This document shows positions 46,363 to 54,589 of a DNA stretch of 64,000 nucleotides, in pieces. The DNA lies in NCBI GenBank assembly GCA_963621995.1, contig CAVFFZ010000003.1, positions 1-64,000 of the forward strand, in the 5' to 3' direction. The notes below the pieces were generated by a model. The model was not told the origin of the DNA, ran no database searches, and saw nothing but the letters and a program-made list of their open reading frames with translations. The position numbers and the translations under genes were made by a program. Numbering within the stretch: position 1 is the first letter of the stretch; every line of letters starts with the position of its first letter. Source of the stretch: UMGS1663 sp963621995. GTDB lineage: Bacteria; Bacillota; Clostridia; TANB77; CAG-508.

Positions 46363-46878
46363 ATGGCATATCCTAAATATCAAGGGTATCAATATGAAAC
46401 TAGCCCTAGAAAGTTACAACCTGAGTACGAACCTAAAAAGAACCCATATAAACAAAAGAAATCTTCAACTAAAAGTATGAAGGTAGAAAAAAATGCTCCA
46501 AAGAAAAAAATGAAACCAAAGGCAAAATTAGTTTTATATATTGCTGTTGCCTTTACAATTTTATTTGCTATGGGCTACCAAAACTCACTTATAACAGAAA
46601 GTTGCAATAAAAAAGAAAAACTGAAAGAAGAAGTAAGTGCTATCGAAAAAGAAAATGAACAATTAAAAGTTAATATAGAAAAGACATTAAATTTAAATAA
46701 TGTTGAGCAGTCTGCAAAAGAAAAATTAGGAATGCAAAAATTATCAAATAGCCAAAAAGTATATGTAAGCTTACCAAAGAAAGACTACATAGAATCTGCA
46801 AAAGAAGAAGTAGTAATAGAAGAAGATACAAACTTTTTTCAAAATATTATAAATACAATTAAAAACTTATTTAAATAA
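46363..46878 (+). CDS. ftsL: Cell division protein FtsL-like
   Basis: 171 residues. A long basic cytoplasmic N terminus (Lys/Tyr/Pro-rich, residues 1-55), one membrane helix (about 57-75), then a coiled coil rich in Glu and Lys (KEKLKEEVSAIEKENEQLKV). The layout and place between rsmH and a class B PBP fit FtsL, which with DivIB and DivIC links the septal synthase to the divisome. Sequence alone could also be DivIC/FtsB, so the call rests partly on position. RBS AAAGAGGTGA. Confidence 0.75.
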   Translation: MAYPKYQGYQYETSPRKLQPEYEPKKNPYKQKKSSTKSMKVEKNAPKKKMKPKAKLVLYIAVAFTILFAMGYQNSLITESCNKKEKLKEEVSAIEKENEQLKVNIEKTLNLNNVEQSAKEKLGMQKLSNSQKVYVSLPKKDYIESAKEEVVIEEDTNFFQNIINTIKNLFK

Positions 46879-46908
46879 AAAATAAAGGTAAAATATTAGA
46901 TTTTGCTT

Positions 46909-46990
46909 CTGTTTTTGGGGACGGAGCAAAAAAACAGGTAAAAGTTTAAAATTAATTAAAACTGTTTTTTTGCTCCGTCCCCAAAAACAG
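46909..46990. repeat. Perfect 29-bp inverted repeat in the dcw cluster
   Basis: Arms 46909-46937 and 46962-46990 are exact complements (each contains GGGGACGGAGC or its complement), 24-base AT-rich spacer. Lies between ftsL and the PBP2 gene. Much more GC-rich than its surroundings. No transposase nearby. Confidence 0.9.
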
Positions 46991-47063
46991 GTAATGAGAA
47001 TCATTCTTTTATCATATTCTTAATATAAGAGATAATATAAACTTAAGAATGTGAGGGATAAGA

Positions 47064-49217
47064 TTGAAGGAGAGAAAAAAGAAAACACCAAAGCAAAAGT
47101 TAAAAGTAAAAATTGAAAAAGAAATTAAAAGACAAGTAAATGATAAAGAGATAAAAAAACTAAAAAATAAAAAGCCAATAAATTTTAAAAAATTAAATAA
47201 AAAGAATAAAAGAAATTCAGAGCCGATAGGAACAATATCTAAAAAGAAAAGAATGAAAAGAGAGATGATAATTGCCATATTACTGCTTGCTTTATTAGTA
47301 GTAAGAATTGGATTTATTCAATTTGTACAAGGAGAAGAATTGCAATCTATGGCATATATGCAACAAACATTAGACAGAAATATTAACCCTAAAAGAGGGA
47401 CTATTTATGATGCAACTGGAAAGACTATTTTGGCAGTTAGTTCAACTGTAGAAACAATAACAGTTACGCCAACTACTATAAAAAAAGAAGATAGAGAAAA
47501 AATAACAACTGCACTATCAAATATATTCTCATTAGATTATGAAAAGGTTTTAAAAAAAGTAAGTAAAAGAAGTTCTATAGAAACAATAATTAAGAAGGTA
47601 GATAAAGAAAAAGCAGATGAATTAAGAGTTTGGATGCAAAATAATAATATTACAACAGGAATTAATATAGATGAAGATACAAAAAGATATTATCCATTTA
47701 ACAATTTAGCATCTCAAATTATAGGATTTTGCGGTAGTGATAATCAAGGGCTAGATGGAATAGAAGCTTTATATGATAAAACTTTGAAAGGTAGCACAGG
47801 AAAAATTACAAAGCTAAGGGATGCAAAAGGTGGAGATATTGATGATACTTCAGAAGATTATATAAAAGCTGTAAATGGAGATGACTTGATATTAACTATA
47901 GATAGTACAATACAAGGAATTGCAGAAAAATATTTAAAAGAAGCATGTATAGATAATAAATGCACAGATGGTGGAAATATAATAGTAATGAATCCAAAAA
48001 ATGGAGACATATTGGCTTTAGCAGGATATCCAAACTATAATTTAAATGAGCCATATTCTCCAAATACAGATGAATTAAAAAGTGTATGGGATACTCTTTC
48101 ACAAGAAGACAAAACCAAAAACATGCAAGCAATGTGGAGAAATAAAGCTGTTTCGGATACTTATGAACCAGGTTCAACTTTCAAATTAGTAACAGCCTCG
48201 GCATCTTTAGAAGAAAAAATAGCAGAAGTAGATAAACAAGGGGAATTTTGCTGTACAGGAGGAATTGAAATTGCAGGAGTAAGAATGAAATGTTGGAGGT
48301 ATTATAGACCACATGGAAGTGAAAGTTTAAGACAGGCACTAATGAATTCATGCAACCCAGTATTTATAGGGCTTGGACAAAAATTAGGAGTACACACATA
48401 TTATAGCTATTTAGAAAAGTTTGGATTTTTGGGAAAAACAGGCATAGATTTGCCAGGAGAAGCGGGAAGTATATTTTTAAAAGAAGAAAAAGTTGGACCG
48501 GTAGAGCTTGGAACAATAGCATTTGGGCAACGTTTTGAAGTAACACCTATTCAAATGATAACAATGGTTTCCACTATTGCAAATGGAGGAACATATGTAC
48601 AGCCAAGAGTAGTAAAAGCGACTATAGATGGAAAAACAGGGGAAAGAAAAGAAATAGAAGTAATAAAAAAAGATAGAGTAATTTCAGAAGAAACAGCAAA
48701 AAATGTATTAAGCATGATGGAATCTGTTGTAGCAGATGGAACAGGTAGAAACTCACAAGTTAAAGGTTATAGAATAGGTGGAAAAACAGGAACTTCAGAA
48801 GATGGTGTAAATACAGGGAAATATGTAACATCATTCATAGGTGTAGCACCAATATCAGATCCAAGTGTAGCTGTGTTAATAACTTTGTATAATCCAACAG
48901 GAGAAGGAGGCCACCAAGGAGGTGGAGTTGCTGCACCAATAGGTTCACAAATATTTGGGGAGGTGCTACCATATTTAGAAGTAGTAAAAGACAACGAGGA
49001 AGAAGAACAAGTAAAAAATGATGTCCAAGTGCCTAATATTGAAGGAAAAAGTATAAAAGAAGCGGAAAACATACTAAAAGAGAGTAATTTGAAATTAGTT
49101 ATAAATAATGAACAAGAAGGCATAGACAAAGAAAATACTATAATAAAAGAACAAACACCAAAAGAAGGTGTAAAAGTTAAAGAAGAGGCAAACATTTACG
49201 TAGAGTTGACAAATTAA
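47064..49217 (+). CDS. Class B penicillin-binding protein of the dcw cluster (PBP2B/SpoVD) with PASTA domain
   Basis: 717 residues. Very basic N-terminal tail (Lys-rich, about 70 residues), one membrane helix (MIIAILLLALLVVRIGFI), dimerisation domain, transpeptidase with SxxK EPGSTFKLV, SxN MNSCNP and KTG IGGKTGTSEDG, then one PASTA unit (VPNIEGKSIKEAENILKESNL). Works with FtsW at the septum. TTG start behind GAGGGA (47053-47058). Paralogue of the minus-strand PBP at 40373, with one PASTA fewer. Followed by a terminator before murE, so the cluster is not a single simple transcript. Confidence 0.93.
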   Translation: MKERKKKTPKQKLKVKIEKEIKRQVNDKEIKKLKNKKPINFKKLNKKNKRNSEPIGTISKKKRMKREMIIAILLLALLVVRIGFIQFVQGEELQSMAYMQQTLDRNINPKRGTIYDATGKTILAVSSTVETITVTPTTIKKEDREKITTALSNIFSLDYEKVLKKVSKRSSIETIIKKVDKEKADELRVWMQNNNITTGINIDEDTKRYYPFNNLASQIIGFCGSDNQGLDGIEALYDKTLKGSTGKITKLRDAKGGDIDDTSEDYIKAVNGDDLILTIDSTIQGIAEKYLKEACIDNKCTDGGNIIVMNPKNGDILALAGYPNYNLNEPYSPNTDELKSVWDTLSQEDKTKNMQAMWRNKAVSDTYEPGSTFKLVTASASLEEKIAEVDKQGEFCCTGGIEIAGVRMKCWRYYRPHGSESLRQALMNSCNPVFIGLGQKLGVHTYYSYLEKFGFLGKTGIDLPGEAGSIFLKEEKVGPVELGTIAFGQRFEVTPIQMITMVSTIANGGTYVQPRVVKATIDGKTGERKEIEVIKKDRVISEETAKNVLSMMESVVADGTGRNSQVKGYRIGGKTGTSEDGVNTGKYVTSFIGVAPISDPSVAVLITLYNPTGEGGHQGGGVAAPIGSQIFGEVLPYLEVVKDNEEEEQVKNDVQVPNIEGKSIKEAENILKESNLKLVINNEQEGIDKENTIIKEQTPKEGVKVKEEANIYVELTN

Positions 49218-49250
49218 ATGTATTTACATCTTGCTTCAAATAGAAAAAGT

Positions 49251-49291
49251 AAGAAAGTTTTAAAAAATATCTTAAAACTTTCTTTTCTTTT
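49251..49291 (+). terminator. Terminator between PBP2 gene and murE
   Basis: AAGAAAGTTTTAA / TTAAAACTTTCTT stem followed by TTCTTTTT. A second weak hairpin GTTGGTTTTTA / TAAAAAATCAAC lies at 49354-49383. Confidence 0.75.
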
Positions 49292-49415
49292 TAGTAATGA
49301 TTATTTTTTTTAATAATATAATTTACAAATAAGAACTTTAGTTATATAATTATGTTGGTTTTTAATAATTATAAAAAATCAACTTATAAATAGATAAAAA
49401 AACAGGAGGTATCCT

Positions 49416-50891
49416 ATGAAATTAAAAGAAATTTTAGTAGGACTAGAAGGATTAAAAGTAAAGGGAAATTTAGATTTAGAAATAACAAACTTAGATAAAG
49501 ATTCAAGAAATATAAAAGAAAATGGCTTATTTATAGCAATAAAAGGTTTCGACACAGATGGACATGAATATGTAGAGACAGCAATAAATAGTGGGGCAAA
49601 AGCAGTAATATTAGAAGAAGGGGTAACTGCAGGATTCGTTAAAAAAATTCCAGAAGGAATTACAGTTGTTATTGCAAAAGATACAAGATATGCTTTAGCA
49701 ATATGCTCATGTAATTTTTATGGTAATCCATCTAGAAAATTCAAATTAATAGGAGTTACAGGAACAAAAGGAAAAACAACAACAACTTTTATGATAAAAA
49801 AAGTACTAGAAAAAGCAGGAAAAAAAGTAGGATTAATTGGAACAATTGCTATATATATAGGAGATAAAAAACTAGAAGATAGTGATAGAACAACACCAGA
49901 GAGTAATAAATTGCAAGCTATATTTGCTGAAATGGTAGAAGAAAATGTAGATGTTGTTGTTATGGAAGTATCTTCACAAAGCTTAAAATTACACAGAGTG
50001 GCAGGATGTGATTTCGATATAGGAGTATTTACAAACTTTTCAGAAGATCATATTAGTCCAAAAGAACATCCAAATATGGAAGATTACTTTAGTTCAAAAG
50101 TACAATTATTTAAAATGTGTAAAACAGGTTTTATAAATGCGGATGATTTTCATGTCGCAAAATTACCAAAACTTGTGCCAGAATGTAATATAACAACATA
50201 TGGAATAGATAATTATTGCAATGTTTTAGCAAAAGACATTACAATTACAAATTCATATGTAGATTTTAAAGTAAAAATAGGAATGAAAAATGAAAGAATA
50301 AAAACATGTATTCCAGGTAGATTTAGTGTATACAATTCACTAGCAGCAATTTGTGTTTCAGAAAAATTAGGAGCAAATGCTGAACAAATAAAAGAGGCAT
50401 TAGAGGAAGTTAGAGTTCCAGGAAGATCAGAACTTGTAAATAACAAAAAAGATTTAACAATAATGATAGATTATGCACATTCACCAGAAAGCTTGGAAAA
50501 TATACTAAATGCAGTTAAATCATATACTAGAGGAAGAGTAATATCTGTGTTTGGCTGTGGAGGAGATAGAGATACAACCAAAAGACCAATAATGGGTGAA
50601 ATTTCGGGAAGAGTTGCAGACTTTACAATTATAACATCAGACAATCCACGTACAGAAGACCCTGAAAAGATAGTAAGCCAAATTGAAGAAGGAATAAAGA
50701 AAACAAAAGGAAAATATACTGTAGTAGTAGATAGAGTTGAAGCTATAAAGAAAGCAATTAGTATGGCAGATAAAAAGGATATTATAGTTTTAGCTGGTAA
50801 AGGACATGAACCTTACCAAGAAATAAATGGTGTGAAATATCCATTTGATGAAAGAATTATAGTAAATAGTATCATAAATAAATTAAAATAG
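49416..50891 (+). CDS. murE: UDP-N-acetylmuramoyl-tripeptide synthetase
   Basis: 491 residues. Adds the third residue to the peptidoglycan stem peptide. ATP-binding GTKGKTTTT near residue 116, the substrate-carbamate region and the C-terminal DNPRTEDP (Asp409 on) are present. DNPR at this site is the known signature of meso-diaminopimelate-adding enzymes, so the wall is predicted to be DAP type. RBS AGGAGG. 12 bases upstream of mraY. murF, usually next, is absent. Confidence 0.96.
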   Translation: MKLKEILVGLEGLKVKGNLDLEITNLDKDSRNIKENGLFIAIKGFDTDGHEYVETAINSGAKAVILEEGVTAGFVKKIPEGITVVIAKDTRYALAICSCNFYGNPSRKFKLIGVTGTKGKTTTTFMIKKVLEKAGKKVGLIGTIAIYIGDKKLEDSDRTTPESNKLQAIFAEMVEENVDVVVMEVSSQSLKLHRVAGCDFDIGVFTNFSEDHISPKEHPNMEDYFSSKVQLFKMCKTGFINADDFHVAKLPKLVPECNITTYGIDNYCNVLAKDITITNSYVDFKVKIGMKNERIKTCIPGRFSVYNSLAAICVSEKLGANAEQIKEALEEVRVPGRSELVNNKKDLTIMIDYAHSPESLENILNAVKSYTRGRVISVFGCGGDRDTTKRPIMGEISGRVADFTIITSDNPRTEDPEKIVSQIEEGIKKTKGKYTVVVDRVEAIKKAISMADKKDIIVLAGKGHEPYQEINGVKYPFDERIIVNSIINKLK

Positions 50892-50903
50892 AAGGAGAAA
50901 AAC

Positions 50904-51887
50904 ATGGAATTTCAAGTAAAAGTATTATTCTTAACATTTGCAATAACAGTTATACTTTCTTTCATAATAATACCAATATTAAGAAGACTAAAAGTAGGGC
51001 AAATAGAAAGAGATGATGGACCACAAAGTCATTTGAAAAAACAAGGGACTCCAACAATGGGAGGAATTATAATCATACTTAGTATGATTATAATATGTGT
51101 GGGATTATTCTTTTACTACACAAAATATAGACCAGAGCCAACTATAGCAAAAAATATTTTACCACTATTAATAACTTCAGTGGGATTTGGACTAATTGGT
51201 TTTATAGATGACTTTAAAAAATTAGTATTAAAAAATACTAAGGGGTTAAGTCCAACTGCAAAAATGATAGGATTATTAATAATTGCAGTAGGATATACTA
51301 TATATTTAACAAATGTTTTAAAAATAGGCACGGATATATATATTCCATTTGTAAAAACTAGCATAGTACTTCCTATTTGGTTATATATTCCCCTTTCAAT
51401 ATTAGTAATGTTAGGTACAACAAACGCAATAAACCTAACAGATGGAATAGATGGATTATCAAGTAGTGTAACTACTATAATATTAACTTGTCTAACAGTA
51501 ATTGCAATTATATTTGATGTAAAAGAAGTAACTTTATTTGGAAGTGCATTGTCAGGTGCATGTTTAGGATTTTTACTATTTAACTTATATCCTTCAAAAG
51601 TAATGATGGGAGATACAGGCTCACTTTGCTTAGGAGGAGCAGTTGCAGCTATGGCACTATATTTAAAAATGCCATTATTACTTTTAATTATTGCATTAGT
51701 TCCAATACTTGAAACATTATCTGTAATAATTCAAGTAGCACATTTCAAAAGGACAGGAAATAGAGTATTTAAAATGGCTCCACTTCACCATCATTTTGAA
51801 CTTTCTGGATGGAAAGAAAATAAAGTAGTATCAGTATTTAGCATAGTTACATTAATAGTATGTATTATAGGAATATTCGCAATTTAA
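50904..51887 (+). CDS. mraY: Phospho-N-acetylmuramoyl-pentapeptide transferase
   Basis: 327 residues with about ten membrane helices. Makes lipid I on undecaprenyl phosphate. Motifs: KKQGTPTMGGI, the Asp-rich GFIDDFKKL, NAINLTDGIDGL, MGDTGSLCLGG and the HHHFE loop (APLHHHFELSGWKE). RBS AAGGAG, 12 bases after murE, so the two are co-transcribed. Confidence 0.97.
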   Translation: MEFQVKVLFLTFAITVILSFIIIPILRRLKVGQIERDDGPQSHLKKQGTPTMGGIIIILSMIIICVGLFFYYTKYRPEPTIAKNILPLLITSVGFGLIGFIDDFKKLVLKNTKGLSPTAKMIGLLIIAVGYTIYLTNVLKIGTDIYIPFVKTSIVLPIWLYIPLSILVMLGTTNAINLTDGIDGLSSSVTTIILTCLTVIAIIFDVKEVTLFGSALSGACLGFLLFNLYPSKVMMGDTGSLCLGGAVAAMALYLKMPLLLLIIALVPILETLSVIIQVAHFKRTGNRVFKMAPLHHHFELSGWKENKVVSVFSIVTLIVCIIGIFAI

Positions 51888-51896
51888 AAATTTTAC

Positions 51897-51921
51897 CCCA
51901 AAAGGGACAGGTACTTTTGGG
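51897..51921. repeat. CCCAAAAG/CTTTTGGG palindrome
   Basis: CCCAAAAG pairs with CTTTTGGG around GGACAGGTA, between mraY and ftsW. Carries both the CCCAAAAG arms and the GGGACAGG motif, linking the two palindrome types. Confidence 0.6.
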
Positions 51922-51947
51922 ATAGAAAATGAAAGGAATGGAAGAAA

Positions 51948-53102
51948 GTGCAAAAAAAGAAACAGAAAAAAACAATAAAGTCAAATCAAAAACCATTTGA
52001 TTTCGCATTATGTATTACAATATTTTTATTATTGTCATTAGGAATAATAATGGTGCTTTCTGCTAGTGCACCATCTTCACTTTCAACAAATGGAAATAGT
52101 TATACATATGTATTAAAGCAATTAGGATTTGCAATTGCAGGAATTATAGCAATGTTTTTTATATCAAAAATAGATTACAGAATTTATAAGAAATTTTATG
52201 TTATTGCTTATGTTATTGCAATAGTTGCATTATTCTCAGTTGCAATACCAGGAATAGGCGTAGAAGTAAAAGGTGCTAAAAGATGGATAAATCTAGGATT
52301 TGGTAATTTCCAACCGTCAGAAATAGCAAAAGTGGAATTAATCGTATTTTATGCAGGATATCTAACTGAGCATAAAAATGAATTGGGTTTCTTTTGGAAA
52401 GGGTGTTTTAAATCACTTTGCTTTTTAGTACCTCCAATTGCAATTTTATTCTTTATACAAGACCATTTAAGTGCATCAATTGTTATAATTGCAATAACAT
52501 CAATAATGATGATGATGGCTGGAACAAAAATAAAAGACTTTATAACAATAGGAATAGCAGGAGGCTCAGCAGCAGTGGCTGGAATGCTAATGCTAGCAAC
52601 AACAACAGACAAAGGTTCATTCCGTTTAGCAAGAATTACAACATTCTTAGACCCTTGGCAAGATCCAACAGGAGATGGCTGGCAGGTAATTCAAGGACTA
52701 TATGCAATAGGTTCAGGAGGACTATTCGGAGTAGGACTAGGACAAAGCAAACAAAAATATTTGTATATACCAGAGCCTCATAATGATTTTATATTTGCGA
52801 TAATAGCAGAAGAGCTAGGATTTGTAGGATGTTTAGTAGTAATAGGGTTATTTGCAATATTTATATGGAGAGGAATTTTAACTTCAATGAAAGCACCAGA
52901 CTCATTTGGTAGCTTACTTGCAGTTGGAATTACATCACTTGTAGGAATACAAGCAATAATAAATATAGCAGTTGTTACATCATCTATGCCAGCAACAGGT
53001 ATGTCTCTTCCATTCTTTAGTTATGGAGGAACAGCATTACTTATATTGCTATGCAGTATGGGAGTACTGCTAAATATATCTAGAGCAGGTTCAAAAGTTT
53101 AA
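51948..53102 (+). CDS. ftsW: SEDS glycosyltransferase FtsW/SpoVE
   Basis: 384 residues with about ten membrane helices. Lipid II polymerase of the SEDS family that works with a class B PBP. Hallmarks are GAKRWINLGFGNFQPSEIAK, the WQVIQGLYAIGSGGLFGVGLGQSKQKYLYIPEPHNDFIFAIIAEELGF block, which ends with the catalytic-side Asp, and LPFFSYGGTALL near the end. GTG start; GAAAGGAATGG upstream acts as RBS. In sporulating relatives this cluster gene may be SpoVE. murD, normally just upstream, is missing. Its stop codon lies within the inverted repeat that follows. Confidence 0.95.
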   Translation: MQKKKQKKTIKSNQKPFDFALCITIFLLLSLGIIMVLSASAPSSLSTNGNSYTYVLKQLGFAIAGIIAMFFISKIDYRIYKKFYVIAYVIAIVALFSVAIPGIGVEVKGAKRWINLGFGNFQPSEIAKVELIVFYAGYLTEHKNELGFFWKGCFKSLCFLVPPIAILFFIQDHLSASIVIIAITSIMMMMAGTKIKDFITIGIAGGSAAVAGMLMLATTTDKGSFRLARITTFLDPWQDPTGDGWQVIQGLYAIGSGGLFGVGLGQSKQKYLYIPEPHNDFIFAIIAEELGFVGCLVVIGLFAIFIWRGILTSMKAPDSFGSLLAVGITSLVGIQAIINIAVVTSSMPATGMSLPFFSYGGTALLILLCSMGVLLNISRAGSKV

Positions 53103-53202
53103 AACGTGGTAAAAGGGCCGCCCCTTTTTGCCACACTTTTCTTACATAACAATACTTTTTTACATGTGGCAAAAAGGGGCGGCCCTTTTACCACGTTTTA
53201 AA
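53098..53202. repeat. Perfect 38-bp inverted repeat between ftsW and murG
   Basis: Arms 53098-53135 and 53165-53202 are exact complements (containing GGGCCGCCCC/GGGGCGGCCC), with a 29-base AT-rich spacer. The left arm includes the ftsW stop codon and the right arm abuts the murG RBS. It is far more GC-rich than any neighbour. Confidence 0.92.
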
Positions 53203-53213
53203 GGAGAAGTTTT

Positions 53214-54332
53214 ATGAAAGTAATTATAGCAGCAGCGGGAACAGCAGGACATATTAATCCAGGATTAGCAATCGCAAATAAAATAAAACAAGAAGAAAAA
53301 AATTCAGAAATCATTTTCATAGGAACAAATAGAGGTTTAGAAAATGACTTAGTGCCTAGAGCAGGTTATGAGTTAAAGACTATAGATGCATATGGATTAA
53401 GTAAAAAGATATCAGTAGATAATATTAAAAAGATAATAAAGACCATAAAAGGTTATGGTGAGGCAAAAAAAATAATAAAGGAATTTAATCCAGATATAGT
53501 AATTGGAACAGGTGGTTATATATGTGGAGCAACAATATCTGCAGCACATAGTTTAAAAATTCCAACAATGCTTCACGAAAGCAATGCATTTCCAGGAAAA
53601 GCTGTAAAAATGCTTACTAAAAAGACAGACACAATATTAGTTTCTTTTAAAGATGCAATAGCTAGAATAAAAAATGCTAAAAATATAGTGTTTACGGGCA
53701 CACCAACAAAAATAACAAAGCAAGAGTATTCTATACAAGAACAAAAGGAAATGAAAAACAAAATAGGTTTAGATGATAATAAACCTATAGTATTGGTGTT
53801 TGGTGGAAGCCAAGGAGCACAAGTAATTAATGAGGCTATAATAGGAATAGCAAAGCAAAAGTTAAACAAAGATTATCAAATTATGTGGGCAACGGGACCA
53901 AAGCAATATGATATAATAAAAGAAAAATTAGAAGATGAAAAATTAAATATAAATATGATAGAAAATATGGAGATTGTTCCATATATATATAATATGGAAG
54001 AAATAATGAATATTTCAGACATAATTGTTGCTAGAAGTGGAGCAATGACAATAACAGAAATTTCAAATTTAGGTAAACCTTCAATTTTAATACCACTTCC
54101 AAATGTAAGTAATGATCATCAATTATATAATGCAAAAGCATTAGAAAAAGTGCAGGCAGCGAGAATTATACTAAATAAAGATTTAACAGCAGAACAACTA
54201 AACAAAAATATAAAAAGTATGGTAGATTATCCACAAATTATGAAGCAAATGGGGATAAATGCTTTAAAATTACAAACAAATGATGTTGAAAATAAAATAT
54301 ATAATGAAATAAAAAAATTAGTAAAGAAATAA
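53214..54332 (+). CDS. murG: UDP-N-acetylglucosamine transferase MurG
   Basis: 372 residues. Converts lipid I to lipid II on the inner face of the membrane. N-terminal AAAGTAGHINPGLAIA (glycine-rich loop with catalytic-side His), GTGGYICGATISAAH, the HESNAFPGKAVK motif, GGSQGAQVINEA and SRSGAMTITE-type ARSGAMTITEIS followed by IPLPNVSNDHQLYNAKAL are all present. RBS AAGGAGAAG directly after the inverted repeat. Last gene of the cluster; murC, murB, ftsQ, ftsA and ftsZ do not follow. Confidence 0.96.
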   Translation: MKVIIAAAGTAGHINPGLAIANKIKQEEKNSEIIFIGTNRGLENDLVPRAGYELKTIDAYGLSKKISVDNIKKIIKTIKGYGEAKKIIKEFNPDIVIGTGGYICGATISAAHSLKIPTMLHESNAFPGKAVKMLTKKTDTILVSFKDAIARIKNAKNIVFTGTPTKITKQEYSIQEQKEMKNKIGLDDNKPIVLVFGGSQGAQVINEAIIGIAKQKLNKDYQIMWATGPKQYDIIKEKLEDEKLNINMIENMEIVPYIYNMEEIMNISDIIVARSGAMTITEISNLGKPSILIPLPNVSNDHQLYNAKALEKVQAARIILNKDLTAEQLNKNIKSMVDYPQIMKQMGINALKLQTNDVENKIYNEIKKLVKK

Positions 54333-54346
54333 GGCTTTACTAATTC

Positions 54347-54381
54347 TTTTATACAATAGGAAACTTTCCTATTGTATAAAA
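54347..54381. repeat. Hairpin of the dispersed repeat family, copy D
   Basis: TTTTATACAATAGGAAA pairs with TTTCCTATTGTATAAAA. Compared with copies A and C the stem has changed on both sides (TATTATAGG, TTCTAGG, ACAATAGG), keeping the pairing. Only the hairpin is recognisable here. The remaining spacer to 54589 shows nothing further. Confidence 0.55.
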
Positions 54382-54589
54382 AGAGATTCACTTTAAAGTT
54401 GCATAAAAAATTTCGTGCAAGAACGAATTTATAGAAAGCATCAATATTTTAAATTTGTTAGTAATTATAATTTGTAATTTTTAATAATACTATAAATTTA
54501 CTAGCTTTCCGATTTGTTCTACTAAACTACTTGCAAAATTAAGAAAAATAATTTAGAATACATAAGTAATAAAAATAAAGGAGAGCATT

